Positions 7,818 through 13,651 of a DNA stretch of 41,791 bases are shown piece by piece. Every line of letters begins with the position of its first letter. Position 1 is the first letter of the stretch. Made by a program: the position numbers and the translations under genes. Source of the DNA: a virus; IMG/VR virus record IMGVR_UViG_3300008450_000101, positions 1-41,791 of that record; one strand, 5' to 3'. The notes under the pieces were generated by a model. The model saw only the letters and a list, made by a program, of their open reading frames with translations, did no database searches and had not been told where the DNA came from.

Positions 7818-8162
7818 TTAGTTCATTGAGATTAATACAGATTCTTTCTCAACCACACGGGACATGGTAAGAGAAGGGAAAGGGGATTCGGTTAGAGGGG
7901 CGAAAGAAGAAGCATTCCACGCATCTATATAAGGATGTGAAGGAACTATCATGTTGCAATCATTGCATTGTATGAATTTGCAATTTGGTTTTACAATGTA
8001 AGGAGGAGCAACATCTATAATGATCTCCCATAAACAGCATTTACAGCTGCTTTTTAAAACTTGACGAACAATGTGAACTGATCCTTTTTCCATGTTCTTG
8101 CCGGTAGTATAAACCACTTTCTGCCCTACATAAAAGGGCGGGAGATTATTTAAATTTTCCAT
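7818..8162 (-). CDS. Cys-rich phage protein with putative zinc site
   Basis: 114 aa from ATG at 8,160-8,162 (MENLNNLPPFYVGQKVVY...). An upstream in-frame TTG exists at 8,195 but ATG is preferred. PPFYVGQKVVY is the opening of a small family common in Bacteroidota phages, with a barrel start followed by cysteines. Here CKCC near 50 and CNDC near 77 could bind zinc. Function unknown. Confidence 0.7.
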   Translation of the reverse strand: MENLNNLPPFYVGQKVVYTTGKNMEKGSVHIVRQVLKSSCKCCLWEIIIDVAPPYIVKPNCKFIQCNDCNMIVPSHPYIDAWNASSFAPLTESPFPSLTMSRVVEKESVLISMN

Positions 8163-8254
8163 GTTGTTGATTTTAAATTTGCTCCCTGCTTCCAATCAAA
8201 AGGCACGGTCAAGCCGAGCAGGGAAAAAGTCTTTTGTTCATTTAAAATCTTCCA

Positions 8255-8398
8255 CTAACAGTTAAATGATAAGCTTGTAGTCATGTGATTGCCTAGCCGT
8301 ACAACCTGCCTCGTCTGTTTGTCGAGGTTATCAAAACACTTCCAAACTCCCGGTTCTTTCACGTACCTCCCATCGGTACAACCTTCATTCGTAATCAT
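8255..8398 (-). CDS. Small hypothetical protein, 47 aa
   Basis: ATG at 8,396-8,398 opens MITNEGCTDGRYVKEPGVWK..., ending LSFNC before TAG. Composition looks protein-like, with mixed charged and aromatic residues, and the frame ends about 90 bp before the next gene start. No homologue recognised; evidence is the open frame and its place in the operon. Confidence 0.5.
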   Translation of the reverse strand: MITNEGCTDGRYVKEPGVWKCFDNLDKQTRQVVRLGNHMTTSLSFNC

Positions 8399-8636
8399 GT
8401 TTTAGTGCTATTCCAGTACGTCAATGAACATGTTTATCCACCCCCGGTAATTAGCCAGGTAAAACCATTGTTATATGATGATGGGATTGTCTTCTACCAC
8501 CTCATCCCCGCCTGTATTTCAGGGCGAGGTGAGAGGATTAACAGCCTCAAATTGCTACGAGGTACTCGGGCCTAACTCCGGGCCTTAACGTTCTAGGCAT
8601 AACGTTCGTCACCCAGAGGCTGTGTAATAAGGTTGG
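8399..8636. other. Gene-poor stretch with several stem-loops
   Basis: No convincing gene. An 8-bp inverted repeat, ACAGCCTC at 8,541-8,548 and GAGGCTGT at 8,616-8,623, encloses CGAG-GTA-CTCG and two AACGTT palindromes. Next to it CACCTC...GAGGTG encloses GCCTG...CAGG. Short open pieces exist on the minus strand but lack starts or carry in-frame stops (for example two pieces split by TAA near 8,473). Either a structured RNA or the remains of small genes would fit. Confidence 0.4.
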
Positions 8637-8798
8637 CTAACTGGTTCGGCACAATTCGATGTGTGCCGGTAATCTCCCGGTCTTATACGACTTATTGCGT
8701 TTGCGTACAGTGTTCGTAGTTATAATAGACACACAAACATCTTTGTGATTAATATACACCCTGCATCGCCTGCACTTAGTCCACGAATCGTTAGCCAA
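8637..8798 (-). CDS. Putative small CxxC protein, 53 aa, TTG start
   Basis: A minus-strand frame is open from 8,843 to the TAG at 8,637. The best start is TTG at 8,796-8,798 (LANDSWTKCRRCRVYINHKD...). It contains the pair C-x2-C (KCRRC) plus later cysteines, a pattern often seen in short zinc-ribbon phage proteins. No ATG is available, so it may instead be a 5'-truncated gene. An inverted repeat (CGGCACA / TGTGCCG, 8,646-8,667) lies in its 3' part. Confidence 0.45.
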   Translation of the reverse strand: MANDSWTKCRRCRVYINHKDVCVSIITTNTVRKRNKSYKTGRLPAHIELCRTS

Positions 8799-8975
8799 TA
8801 TTTTAAAGAACTGTTTTGTTTTGGCAGCGCAGAGAGATTCGAACTACTATCATTTAAGTTTGGGGCCTAAATGCCTCTCCAATGGCGCCTACCCGTTTAC
8901 CGGTCTATCCCCGGAAGCCAACCAAGCCCTTTGAACTCCCCCGAATTAGGGCCGGGATTTAAACCGCGGTTGCGG
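8799..8975. other. Intergenic stretch, no confident feature
   Basis: GC-rich inverted repeats (AACCGCGGTT near 8,965; TCCCG/CGGGGGA near 8,938-8,961) follow the stop of the gene at 8,976-9,278 and could form a weak terminator or attenuator. A TTCGAAT segment near 8,840 recalls a tRNA T-loop, but the stems do not pair. I see no supported gene. Confidence 0.4.
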
Positions 8976-9278
8976 TTATTCTGTTGCTTTAGCGATAGCT
9001 ATTTTGACCTTTTCAAAGCATAACGCATAGTCCGGCATTTCCGCATACACTTCCAATAGGGCCTCAAGCATATCAGGAGCCGCCACTATGAGTTTTGCGT
9101 TGGCACGTGCCTCTTCAGCATTTTTTACTGGAAAGTTATCACTAAACCATACGTCAATGTGTCCTATAGCGGCTCCAGCAAGGCAAGAAATTTCATGTTT
9201 CCCGCAATTACCATTATCTTTTTTAGGCTTTCCGATTTGGACTATGTGCCAAGGCCCGGGCGTGTGTTTAGTTTCCAT
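8976..9278 (-). CDS. Conserved phage protein, HTPGPW family, 100 aa
   Basis: The start METKHTPGPWHIV and the central ARANAKLIVAAPDMLEALLE are hallmarks of a small protein family found in many phages of Proteobacteria and Bacteroidota. The conserved Pro-Gly-Pro-Trp and Ala-Asn-Ala-x-Leu-Ile motifs are complete. No biochemical role is established that I know of. It lies in the early operon downstream of the cro and xis-like genes. Confidence 0.8.
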   Translation of the reverse strand: METKHTPGPWHIVQIGKPKKDNGNCGKHEISCLAGAAIGHIDVWFSDNFPVKNAEEARANAKLIVAAPDMLEALLEVYAEMPDYALCFEKVKIAIAKATE

Positions 9279-9288
9279 TTTGTTTGTA

Positions 9289-9528
9289 TTATAGGTTTAT
9301 AAGGGGGTTATGAGAAATCTGCCACTGAATCGATCCATCAGCTCTGTACTTTGTCGATGTACCTACTCGAACAAATAGCCTACCGTCGTCACTGATTCTT
9401 AAATCGATTGGATTCATTCCATCATCTCTGTCAATGTATTTCAAAGTGCTTTCGTATGACAACTGGCCGTTAGGATGAAAGGTCTCGTCGATAATGATGT
9501 TTTCAGGGAATTCAATTTGCGATTGCAT
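9289..9528 (-). CDS. Hypothetical protein with MORN-like segment, 79 aa
   Basis: Residues about 15-30 read FHPNGQLSYESTLKYI and a later segment KYRADGSIQWQ, both resembling the G-x-L-x-Y strand turns of MORN-type beta hairpins. It is small, soluble and acidic. It lies between the xis-like gene and the HTPGPW gene on the same strand. Function unknown. Confidence 0.65.
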   Translation of the reverse strand: MQSQIEFPENIIIDETFHPNGQLSYESTLKYIDRDDGMNPIDLRISDDGRLFVRVGTSTKYRADGSIQWQISHNPLINL

Positions 9529-9548
9529 ATTTTTGGTTTATAAGGGGG

Positions 9549-9758
9549 TTAACTAATTAATATCTGCTCTTTGTCGATTGAATCCGCGAGCGCTAAAAGC
9601 TCTTTGATCTTGTAAACGAATCCTTTGCCCTGCCTTTTGTACCTGTTGATCAATCCGTCCTTATGGGCTTTGTTCAGGAAGTTTTCTTTGACACGGATAA
9701 ATGCCGCTCCTTCTTTCTGGTTTAGGTATATCGGCTCTGGAAGTAGTTTAGTTGCCAT
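9549..9758 (-). CDS. Excisionase-like DNA-binding protein
   Basis: 69 aa, the normal size of a winged-helix excisionase (MerR/Xis type). YLNQKEGAAFIRVKENFLNK forms the first helices and recognition helix, and RQGKGFVYKIKELLAL the wing and last helix. Such proteins bend attachment-site DNA and steer integrase to excision, or act as early repressors. It is the second gene after the cro-like gene, overlapping it by 11 bp, which fits induction together with excision. Confidence 0.7.
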   Translation of the reverse strand: MATKLLPEPIYLNQKEGAAFIRVKENFLNKAHKDGLINRYKRQGKGFVYKIKELLALADSIDKEQILIS

Positions 9759-9966
9759 CGTCTGATGATAATTCGGTTATTAGCTTTTTTCTCTTTTCAA
9801 TAAATTTTTTGATTTTTGAAATTTTTTCTACCCTAGTCCCGATTTTACCCAACATGATATTGGATGCGTTGGATACTGATTTTATACCGACGAATTCCGC
9901 TAACTCCTTCAGCGTACCGTGTGGCATCATTTTGTACTCGTCGATTATATGTTTTGGAAGTATCAT
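9748..9966 (-). CDS. Cro-like repressor (early regulator)
   Basis: 72 aa with an HTH: GTLKELAEFVGIKSVSNASN is helix-turn-helix with the classic Ala-Glu-x2-Gly-Ile turn, followed by IMLGKIGTRVEKI and a basic tail. It is the first gene of the leftward early operon and is divergent from cI at 10,058, the standard position of Cro. Its promoter -7 box is at 9,995-10,002 (minus). It is expected to shut off cI and the early promoter. Confidence 0.75.
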   Translation of the reverse strand: MILPKHIIDEYKMMPHGTLKELAEFVGIKSVSNASNIMLGKIGTRVEKISKIKKFIEKRKKLITELSSDDGN

Positions 9967-9972
9967 ATTTGT

Positions 9973-9980
9973 TATATTTG
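9973..9980 (+). promoter_or_regulatory. Putative cI promoter -7 box
   Basis: TATATTTG matches the Bacteroidota -7 consensus TAnnTTTG. A TTTG lies upstream at 9,953-9,956, only 16 nt away, shorter than the usual 19-21. A start near 9,985 would give a leader of about 70 nt before cI. It overlaps a 9-bp tandem repeat (ATATTTGTT, 9,965-9,982) that also covers the cro start region, so a repressor bound there could control both genes. Confidence 0.45.
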
Positions 9981-9994
9981 TTCTTAACTTATGT

Positions 9995-10002
9995 CAAAGA
10001 TA
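9995..10002 (-). promoter_or_regulatory. Putative early leftward promoter (cro operon) -7 box
   Basis: On the minus strand this reads TATCTTTG, a TAnnTTTG match, about 28 nt upstream of the cro-like start. No perfect TTTG is found 19 nt upstream; a CACTTTA segment is near. Together with the plus-strand box at 9,973-9,980 the two promoters face each other, so transcription from one should interfere with the other. Confidence 0.5.
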
Positions 10003-10010
10003 TATCAAGA

Positions 10011-10047
10011 TTCTTTACTAAAGTGTTAAAATATAAAACTTCTTTAC
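10011..10047. promoter_or_regulatory. Candidate operator repeats between cro and cI
   Basis: TTCTTTAC occurs at 10,011-10,018 and again at 10,040-10,047 in the same orientation, 29 bp apart, about three turns of the helix. Both lie between the early promoter and the cI start, where CI or Cro operators are expected. The assignment is positional only. Confidence 0.35.
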
Positions 10048-10057
10048 ATAATACTGA

Positions 10058-10690
10058 ATGTCAATGAATTATTTTTCAAGAAACTTGAAATTCCTGCGTG
10101 AAAAGCATGAAAAAACACAAGCCGAGGTGGCTATTGATTTGCATTTTAATAGCACATCTCGCCTTACAAACTATGAAGTTGGCACTTCTACGCCAAACCT
10201 TGATACAATAGTCAAGATTTCTGACTATTTCAGCGTTAGCATTGATGAGCTAGTTTGCGTAGATTTAAGCATAAAAAAACAAAATAAGACAGAGGGCATA
10301 CCTGTTTACAACATTGATTTCGCGGCAGGAGATGTTACTACGTTTGCCGATAACCGTGAGGCGATAATTGGCAGGGTTGATTTAGACGGATATAACCGAT
10401 GCGTGGCGTTCGTTAGAGTTAAGGGGGATTCGATGTTTAACCGGCTGACTCAAGGCGACTTTATAGGCTTGGAGCCACATCACAACCTGGATGAAATCGA
10501 ATTCGGCCAGATCTATGCGATCACAACAAAGTCAAATAACCGGTTTGTGAAGCAAGTTAGAAAGCATAATGATCCCTCGAAAATATTTCTGCACTCGATC
10601 AATAAAGACTACGACGATATAGAGCTAAAGATTGAAAACATACTCGCTATATTTAAAGTTAGGGGGCCTATCAGAGATCCATTCTATTAG
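10058..10690 (+). CDS. CI-like repressor, HTH plus S24 autoprotease
   Basis: 210 aa. Residues 5-65 are an HTH_3 domain (LKFLREKHEKTQAEVAIDL, then TSRLTNYEVGTSTP). Residues about 85-205 are a LexA/UmuD-like S24 peptidase: self-cleavage site Ala-Gly in FAAGDV, catalytic Ser in VKGDSMF and Lys in NRFVKQV. It should maintain lysogeny and be inactivated by RecA-assisted cleavage after DNA damage. It starts a rightward unit that continues to the integrase after a terminator. ATG at 10,064 (third codon) is an alternative start. Confidence 0.93.
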   Translation: MSMNYFSRNLKFLREKHEKTQAEVAIDLHFNSTSRLTNYEVGTSTPNLDTIVKISDYFSVSIDELVCVDLSIKKQNKTEGIPVYNIDFAAGDVTTFADNREAIIGRVDLDGYNRCVAFVRVKGDSMFNRLTQGDFIGLEPHHNLDEIEFGQIYAITTKSNNRFVKQVRKHNDPSKIFLHSINKDYDDIELKIENILAIFKVRGPIRDPFY

Positions 10691-10696
10691 AAAAAC

Positions 10697-10705
10697 TCTT
10701 AACTT
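10697..10705. repeat. TCTTAACTT repeat (one of three copies)
   Basis: The 9-mer TCTTAACTT occurs at 9,982-9,990 (cro/cI region), 10,697-10,705 (just after cI) and 10,907-10,915 (just before integrase), always on the plus strand and always between genes. Such spacing suggests binding sites for a phage regulator or for the integrase arm domain. Confidence 0.4.
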
Positions 10706-10728
10706 TAAAAATTAAAAAAATCCAGAAT

Positions 10729-10788
10729 CACCCGCCTATCTAAGCATACAATGGATACGTCTGTGTTCCGGGTGGGAGCACGGAGGCG
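10729..10788 (+). other. Structured intergenic RNA or DNA segment between cI and integrase
   Basis: GTGTTCC (10,763-10,769) pairs with GGAGCAC (10,775-10,781) around a 5-nt loop, and a competing pairing joins CACCCG (10,729-10,734) to CGGGTG (10,769-10,774). GCCT near 10,734 can also pair with AGGC near 10,786. The segment is GC-richer than its surroundings and has no reading frame. It could be a 3'-UTR structure, a small RNA or part of the attachment site. Confidence 0.4.
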
Positions 10789-10827
10789 AAAAACAAGAGT
10801 AGCCTTAAAATCTCTGGAAACACTGAT

Positions 10828-10853
10828 AACCCTGGCAAATCGCTGGGGTTTTT
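10828..10853 (+). terminator. Intrinsic terminator downstream of cI
   Basis: AACCC (10,828-10,832) plus TGGC pairs with GCTG and GGGTT around a 5-nt loop, a 9-bp stem with two G-T pairs, followed by TTT. It would end the cI transcript before the integrase. Confidence 0.65.
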
Positions 10854-10874
10854 AGTTTAAAGTAAAATGAATTA

Positions 10875-10894
10875 TGCCGACTTTTGCCGACTTT
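10875..10894. repeat. Tandem 10-bp repeat upstream of integrase
   Basis: TGCCGACTTT is repeated directly at 10,875-10,884 and 10,885-10,894, about 28 bp before the integrase start. Direct repeats of this size next to a tyrosine integrase are typical of arm-type binding sites in attP, so the phage attachment site may lie in 10,691-10,921. Confidence 0.45.
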
Positions 10895-10921
10895 TACGAT
10901 TAAATCTCTTAACTTAGTCTT

Positions 10922-12097
10922 ATGAAAGCGAAAGTACTTTTGTGGACTCACACGAAATTAAAGGACGGCACTCATCCTATCAAAATAAAGATCACCCAAA
11001 CCATAAACGGCGTAACCAAAGAGCGTTACAAGCCTATCGGTGCGCATGCGCTACTTTCGCAATGGGATGGACTAAGCCGCCGGGTTAAGCCCAACCACCC
11101 AAACAATCAGGCAATCAATCTCAAGATTGCTTCAATGATGCTGGACATCCAAAACCAAATGATACAGGATGAAGACGTGAATTTCTCGAAGATCGGCGGC
11201 GGCAACATCGTTGAATACTTTGAGAAAACGCTCGAAGAAATTAAGGTCAAGCACTCGGCCTTATACTACCTGGGCATGAATGCGGTTAAGAATAAGTTAA
11301 AGGCCTTCAATCCTGATTTAACGTTCGCTAAGTTCAAGCTATCGGACATCCGGGCATTTGAGCATTATTTAATTGGCTTAGGCAATGGTAAGACCACCAT
11401 CCACCACAACATCAAGCGCCTGAAATACATCTGTAGCCTTGCGGTTAAGGATGGGATCATGGAGTATGCAAAGAACCCGTTCCTAAGCTACACACTTGAA
11501 GGTTACAAAACGAAAAAGACCCGGCTTTCATACGAGAAGATCCTCGACATCGAAAAGCTCGACCTTAAAGAAAATACCCCCATTTGGCACGTGCGGAACT
11601 ACTGGCTGTTCTCTTTCTATTGCGCCGGGATAAGGTTCGGTGACATGTCAAGGCTCGTTAAATCGAACGTAGTGAAGTCAGGTAAAGAAACCAGACTGGT
11701 TTATACAATGAACAAGACCACTAAGCACAGGCGCATCTTCTTAACTGAAAAAGCAATCGAGATCCTTAAGCTTTACGCTAGTCATCCTGGGCCTATGCTT
11801 TTCCCGATCCTAAAGACCATACCAGCAGACAAGTTTAAGCAGCAGGCAACCATCAGCCGGGCCAATGCATCTGTCAACAAATACCTAAAGACATTGGAGA
11901 AGATGGTTATATCGGATATAAAGCTATCTTTCCATAGTTCCAGACATTCACTTGCCGACTACGCGAAGAAGATGGGCCTCGACATGCACACGATCAAGGA
12001 ATTATTAGGCCACGACAAGATCACGACCACCGAAATATACATGAGCGCCTTCTATGAAGAGGAAACCGATGCCGCCATGAAAAAGCTTTTCAAGTAA
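10922..12097 (+). CDS. int: Tyrosine recombinase integrase
   Basis: 391 aa, usual length for Bacteroidota phage and ICE integrases. Residues 1-75 are the arm-binding domain (KVLLWTHTKLKDGTHPIKIK), about 90-190 the SAM-like core-binding domain, and 200-391 the catalytic domain. Catalytic residues visible: Arg in YCAGIRFGDMSRL, Lys in KTTKHRRIFL, His-x2-Arg in SFHSSRHSLADYAKK, then LLGHDK and the nucleophile Tyr in TTTEIYMSAF. It integrates the phage at attB; attP is probably in the intergenic segment just upstream or downstream. Confidence 0.95.
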   Translation: MKAKVLLWTHTKLKDGTHPIKIKITQTINGVTKERYKPIGAHALLSQWDGLSRRVKPNHPNNQAINLKIASMMLDIQNQMIQDEDVNFSKIGGGNIVEYFEKTLEEIKVKHSALYYLGMNAVKNKLKAFNPDLTFAKFKLSDIRAFEHYLIGLGNGKTTIHHNIKRLKYICSLAVKDGIMEYAKNPFLSYTLEGYKTKKTRLSYEKILDIEKLDLKENTPIWHVRNYWLFSFYCAGIRFGDMSRLVKSNVVKSGKETRLVYTMNKTTKHRRIFLTEKAIEILKLYASHPGPMLFPILKTIPADKFKQQATISRANASVNKYLKTLEKMVISDIKLSFHSSRHSLADYAKKMGLDMHTIKELLGHDKITTTEIYMSAFYEEETDAAMKKLFK

Positions 12098-12171
12098 AAA
12101 CAGGTATTTTTACTGGTAAGTGTTATCTGAGAACGGAGTATTTTTGATTGTGCCTAAAAAACAACTCTTAT

Positions 12172-12202
12172 TTTGAACATGTAATAAATTTTACTACCTT
12201 TG
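12172..12202 (+). promoter_or_regulatory. Bacteroidota-type promoter of the first late genes
   Basis: TTTG at 12,172-12,175, 19 nt, then TACCTTTG at 12,195-12,202. This is a full match to the -33 TTTG and -7 TAnnTTTG consensus of the housekeeping sigma factor of Bacteroidota. The start point near 12,206 gives a leader of about 27 nt to the ATG at 12,233. A second box, TATTTTTG, lies at 12,139-12,146. Being a consensus host-type promoter, it may be active in the lysogen. Confidence 0.75.
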
Positions 12203-12232
12203 ATTCTATAACAGAAGCAAATAGAGTTAATA

Positions 12233-12490
12233 ATGGCATTTTCAAAGGGTAAGGCAAAGACAGGTGGAAGAAAGCCAGGCGTTGCCAATAAGCTAACCAC
12301 GACCGTAAAGGAAAAGGTTCTGGACGTGTTTAATGAGTTGCAGCATGACAAAGAAGCTAACCTGCTTACGTGGGCTAAGAGTGAGCCTACGGAGTTCTAC
12401 AAGATAGCGAGCAAACTAATACCTACCGAAGTAAGTGCCAAGGTAGAAGGAAAAATAATCACAGTAATACCCCCGGGGAAAAAGCCATGA
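12233..12490 (+). CDS. Candidate small terminase subunit / DNA-binding protein, 85 aa
   Basis: A basic protein opening MAFSKGKAKTGGRKPGVANK, a Gly/Lys/Arg-rich start seen in small phage packaging proteins. A helical segment (LTTTVKEKVLDVFNELQ) follows. The position, first in the rightward region and upstream of the large terminase, is where TerS normally sits. The protein is short for a TerS, and the gene is separated from terL by two lipoproteins and tRNA-like DNA, so the call is tentative. Its stop overlaps the next start (ATGA). Confidence 0.45.
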   Translation: MAFSKGKAKTGGRKPGVANKLTTTVKEKVLDVFNELQHDKEANLLTWAKSEPTEFYKIASKLIPTEVSAKVEGKIITVIPPGKKP

Positions 12491-12681
12491 AAAAATTAAT
12501 TGTATGCGTTGCAATCGCTTTAACTTCTTGCGGGCCTAGTCGGGAAGAGTTATTAAAGAGAAATGAAGTAAGCGACTACCACTTAGCAATCGCCGAAGTA
12601 AGCGGACATTCATACATCTATAACGTGTATGGTGGCGTAATTCACGCAGAATCCTGTAAATGCAAATCCCTAAAGCCATGA
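12487..12681 (+). CDS. Small lipoprotein, 64 aa
   Basis: MKKLIVCVAIALTSCGPSRE is a lipoprotein signal with lipobox Leu-Thr-Ser-Cys, giving a mature peptide of about 49 aa. The start overlaps the previous stop, so it is co-translated. The tail carries a Cys-x-Cys near the C-terminus. Envelope lipoproteins made from a prophage often block superinfection or phage DNA entry; this is inference from type and position. Confidence 0.7.
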   Translation: MKKLIVCVAIALTSCGPSREELLKRNEVSDYHLAIAEVSGHSYIYNVYGGVIHAESCKCKSLKP

Positions 12682-12980
12682 AAAAACATCTACTCATTCT
12701 ATCAGCAATCGCGCTGTTCAGTTGTCACAAGGCAAAGACTGATAAAGCGACCCTAAGCCTACAAGTGACCGGCGACGAGATCACTAAGGTAATCAAGGGA
12801 AACGTGTATTATGGCGACCAGACAATTCCGGTTAATGCCACGTTCCAGGATCAATACAGCATGGAGGTTATTGTGGATGATCAGCACGTAATGCCAACTA
12901 ACGACTTGCGGGCGACTTACGTGAACAGGAACGTTAATTCTGGATCTGAACATGTAATAATCAAGATAACAGTAAAGTAA
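12678..12980 (+). CDS. Small lipoprotein, 100 aa
   Basis: From ATG at 12,678, which overlaps the previous stop by 4 bp. MKKHLLILSAIALFSCHKAK has a clear signal and lipobox Leu-Phe-Ser-Cys. The mature part (about 85 aa) is beta-rich with alternating hydrophobics (ATLSLQVTGDEITKVIKGNV). It forms a pair with the preceding lipoprotein. A surface-exclusion function is plausible but unproven. Confidence 0.7.
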   Translation: MKKHLLILSAIALFSCHKAKTDKATLSLQVTGDEITKVIKGNVYYGDQTIPVNATFQDQYSMEVIVDDQHVMPTNDLRATYVNRNVNSGSEHVIIKITVK

Positions 12981-12981
12981 T

Positions 12982-13049
12982 CATGCGTTGGGGAAATGGC
13001 ATCTCGGCACCTTGGCGGGTGAGTTGGCGGTTCGAGTCCGCTGCGCATG
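12982..13049 (+). tRNA. tRNA-like cloverleaf, atypical or degenerate
   Basis: All four tRNA stems can be drawn: acceptor CATGCGT/GCGCATG (7 bp); D arm GGGA/TCTC with loop AATGGCA, which has the conserved A14 and GG; anticodon arm CACC/GGTG; T arm GGCGG/CCGCT with loop TTCGAGT. The anticodon loop is only 6 nt (TTGGCG), the variable region is 3-4 nt and CCA is not encoded, so a normal charged tRNA is doubtful. A 60-codon frame across it is Arg/Ser-rich and probably not coding. Confidence 0.45.
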
Positions 13050-13055
13050 TCGAAT

Positions 13056-13159
13056 CCCGTTCGAGTCGGGCCGCTGACCGGGTTTATGGTAAATTCCCTC
13101 AGAAGTGGGTGGACAGGTCAAATAAAAGGAGAAGCGCGGTTAGAGTCCGGGCGAGGATA
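13056..13159 (+). other. Further tRNA-like fragments
   Basis: CCCG-TTCGAGT-CGGG (13,056-13,070) is another T arm. A third one, mutated, is GCGG-TTAGAGT-CCGG near 13,136-13,150. Just after, TA, GTTT and AGTGTGGTA followed by AAAT (13,158-13,176) has the form of a U8-A9 and D arm. No complete second cloverleaf can be drawn. The stretch looks like a decayed tRNA cluster or tRNA-derived attachment DNA. Confidence 0.35.
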
Positions 13160-13214
13160 GTTTAGTGTGGTAAAATACCTTTTATTTTAATTCATCGAAG
13201 AAAAACACATAAAA

Positions 13215-13508
13215 ATGACCGAAAACAAGGGGGTAATACAAGATTCGTCGAAAAACATTCTAACTGACGCGGAAGTTAAATCAGTGAGGGCAACGTTAAA
13301 CGGATCTTCGTTGAGGCTTGAGGGCTTGTTAAATCCGGATGCTGAAAGGATTAAACTGGCAATCGAAAGCATGGGTACACAGGCATGGGTTGTTATGCCA
13401 GATATATCAGAAATGACCTTTTACAAGTTGCGCCGAATCCCGCGTAAGCTAAAGAAGCGCATGAAGCGTGCCGGATCATGGGGGAATGTGATAGTAATGA
13501 ATAGCTAA
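13215..13508 (+). CDS. Hypothetical basic protein, 97 aa
   Basis: Acidic N-terminal half and a strongly basic C-terminus (KLRRIPRKLKKRMKRAGSWG). No family recognised. It lies between the tRNA-like stretch and the terminase gene on the late strand. The basic tail suggests nucleic acid contact; this could be a packaging accessory, but it is not demonstrable from sequence. Confidence 0.65.
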   Translation: MTENKGVIQDSSKNILTDAEVKSVRATLNGSSLRLEGLLNPDAERIKLAIESMGTQAWVVMPDISEMTFYKLRRIPRKLKKRMKRAGSWGNVIVMNS

Positions 13509-13522
13509 CCAAATCCAAAGAA

Positions 13523-13651
13523 ATGAAAGCAGAAAACACACCACAGCCAAGCGAAAGCCAAAACCCGTCAGTAACGGAAAAAGCCCCATTTTCGTGGCAA
13601 GCCATTACCATAATATTGACGCCAACTATCGTTTATCCAAACATTTTTTAA
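13523..13651 (+). CDS. Small membrane peptide, 42 aa, coupled to terL
   Basis: ATG at 13,523 opens a 42-aa frame with a polar Pro/Ser/Gln-rich start and a hydrophobic C-terminal helix (WQAITIILTPTIVYPNIF). Its TAA shares one base with the terminase ATG (TAATG), a typical coupled junction. Function unknown. The junction is the main evidence that it is translated. Confidence 0.55.
   Translation: MKAENTPQPSESQNPSVTEKAPFSWQAITIILTPTIVYPNIF

Noticed and set aside
8823-8890. tRNA-like sequence on the minus strand with TTCGAAT and a GCC/GGC D arm
   Set aside because: T stem and acceptor stem do not pair and the anticodon loop lacks U33; part of the sequence lies in open reading frames.
12983-13165. 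60-codon plus-strand frame
   Set aside because: Arg/Ser/Val/Trp-rich product from tRNA-like DNA, no family, and the four-arm cloverleaf explains the first third better.
13594-13650. Upstream start for the large terminase
   Set aside because: It would overlap the small membrane peptide gene; ATG 13,651 is coupled by TAATG and starts at the conserved domain.
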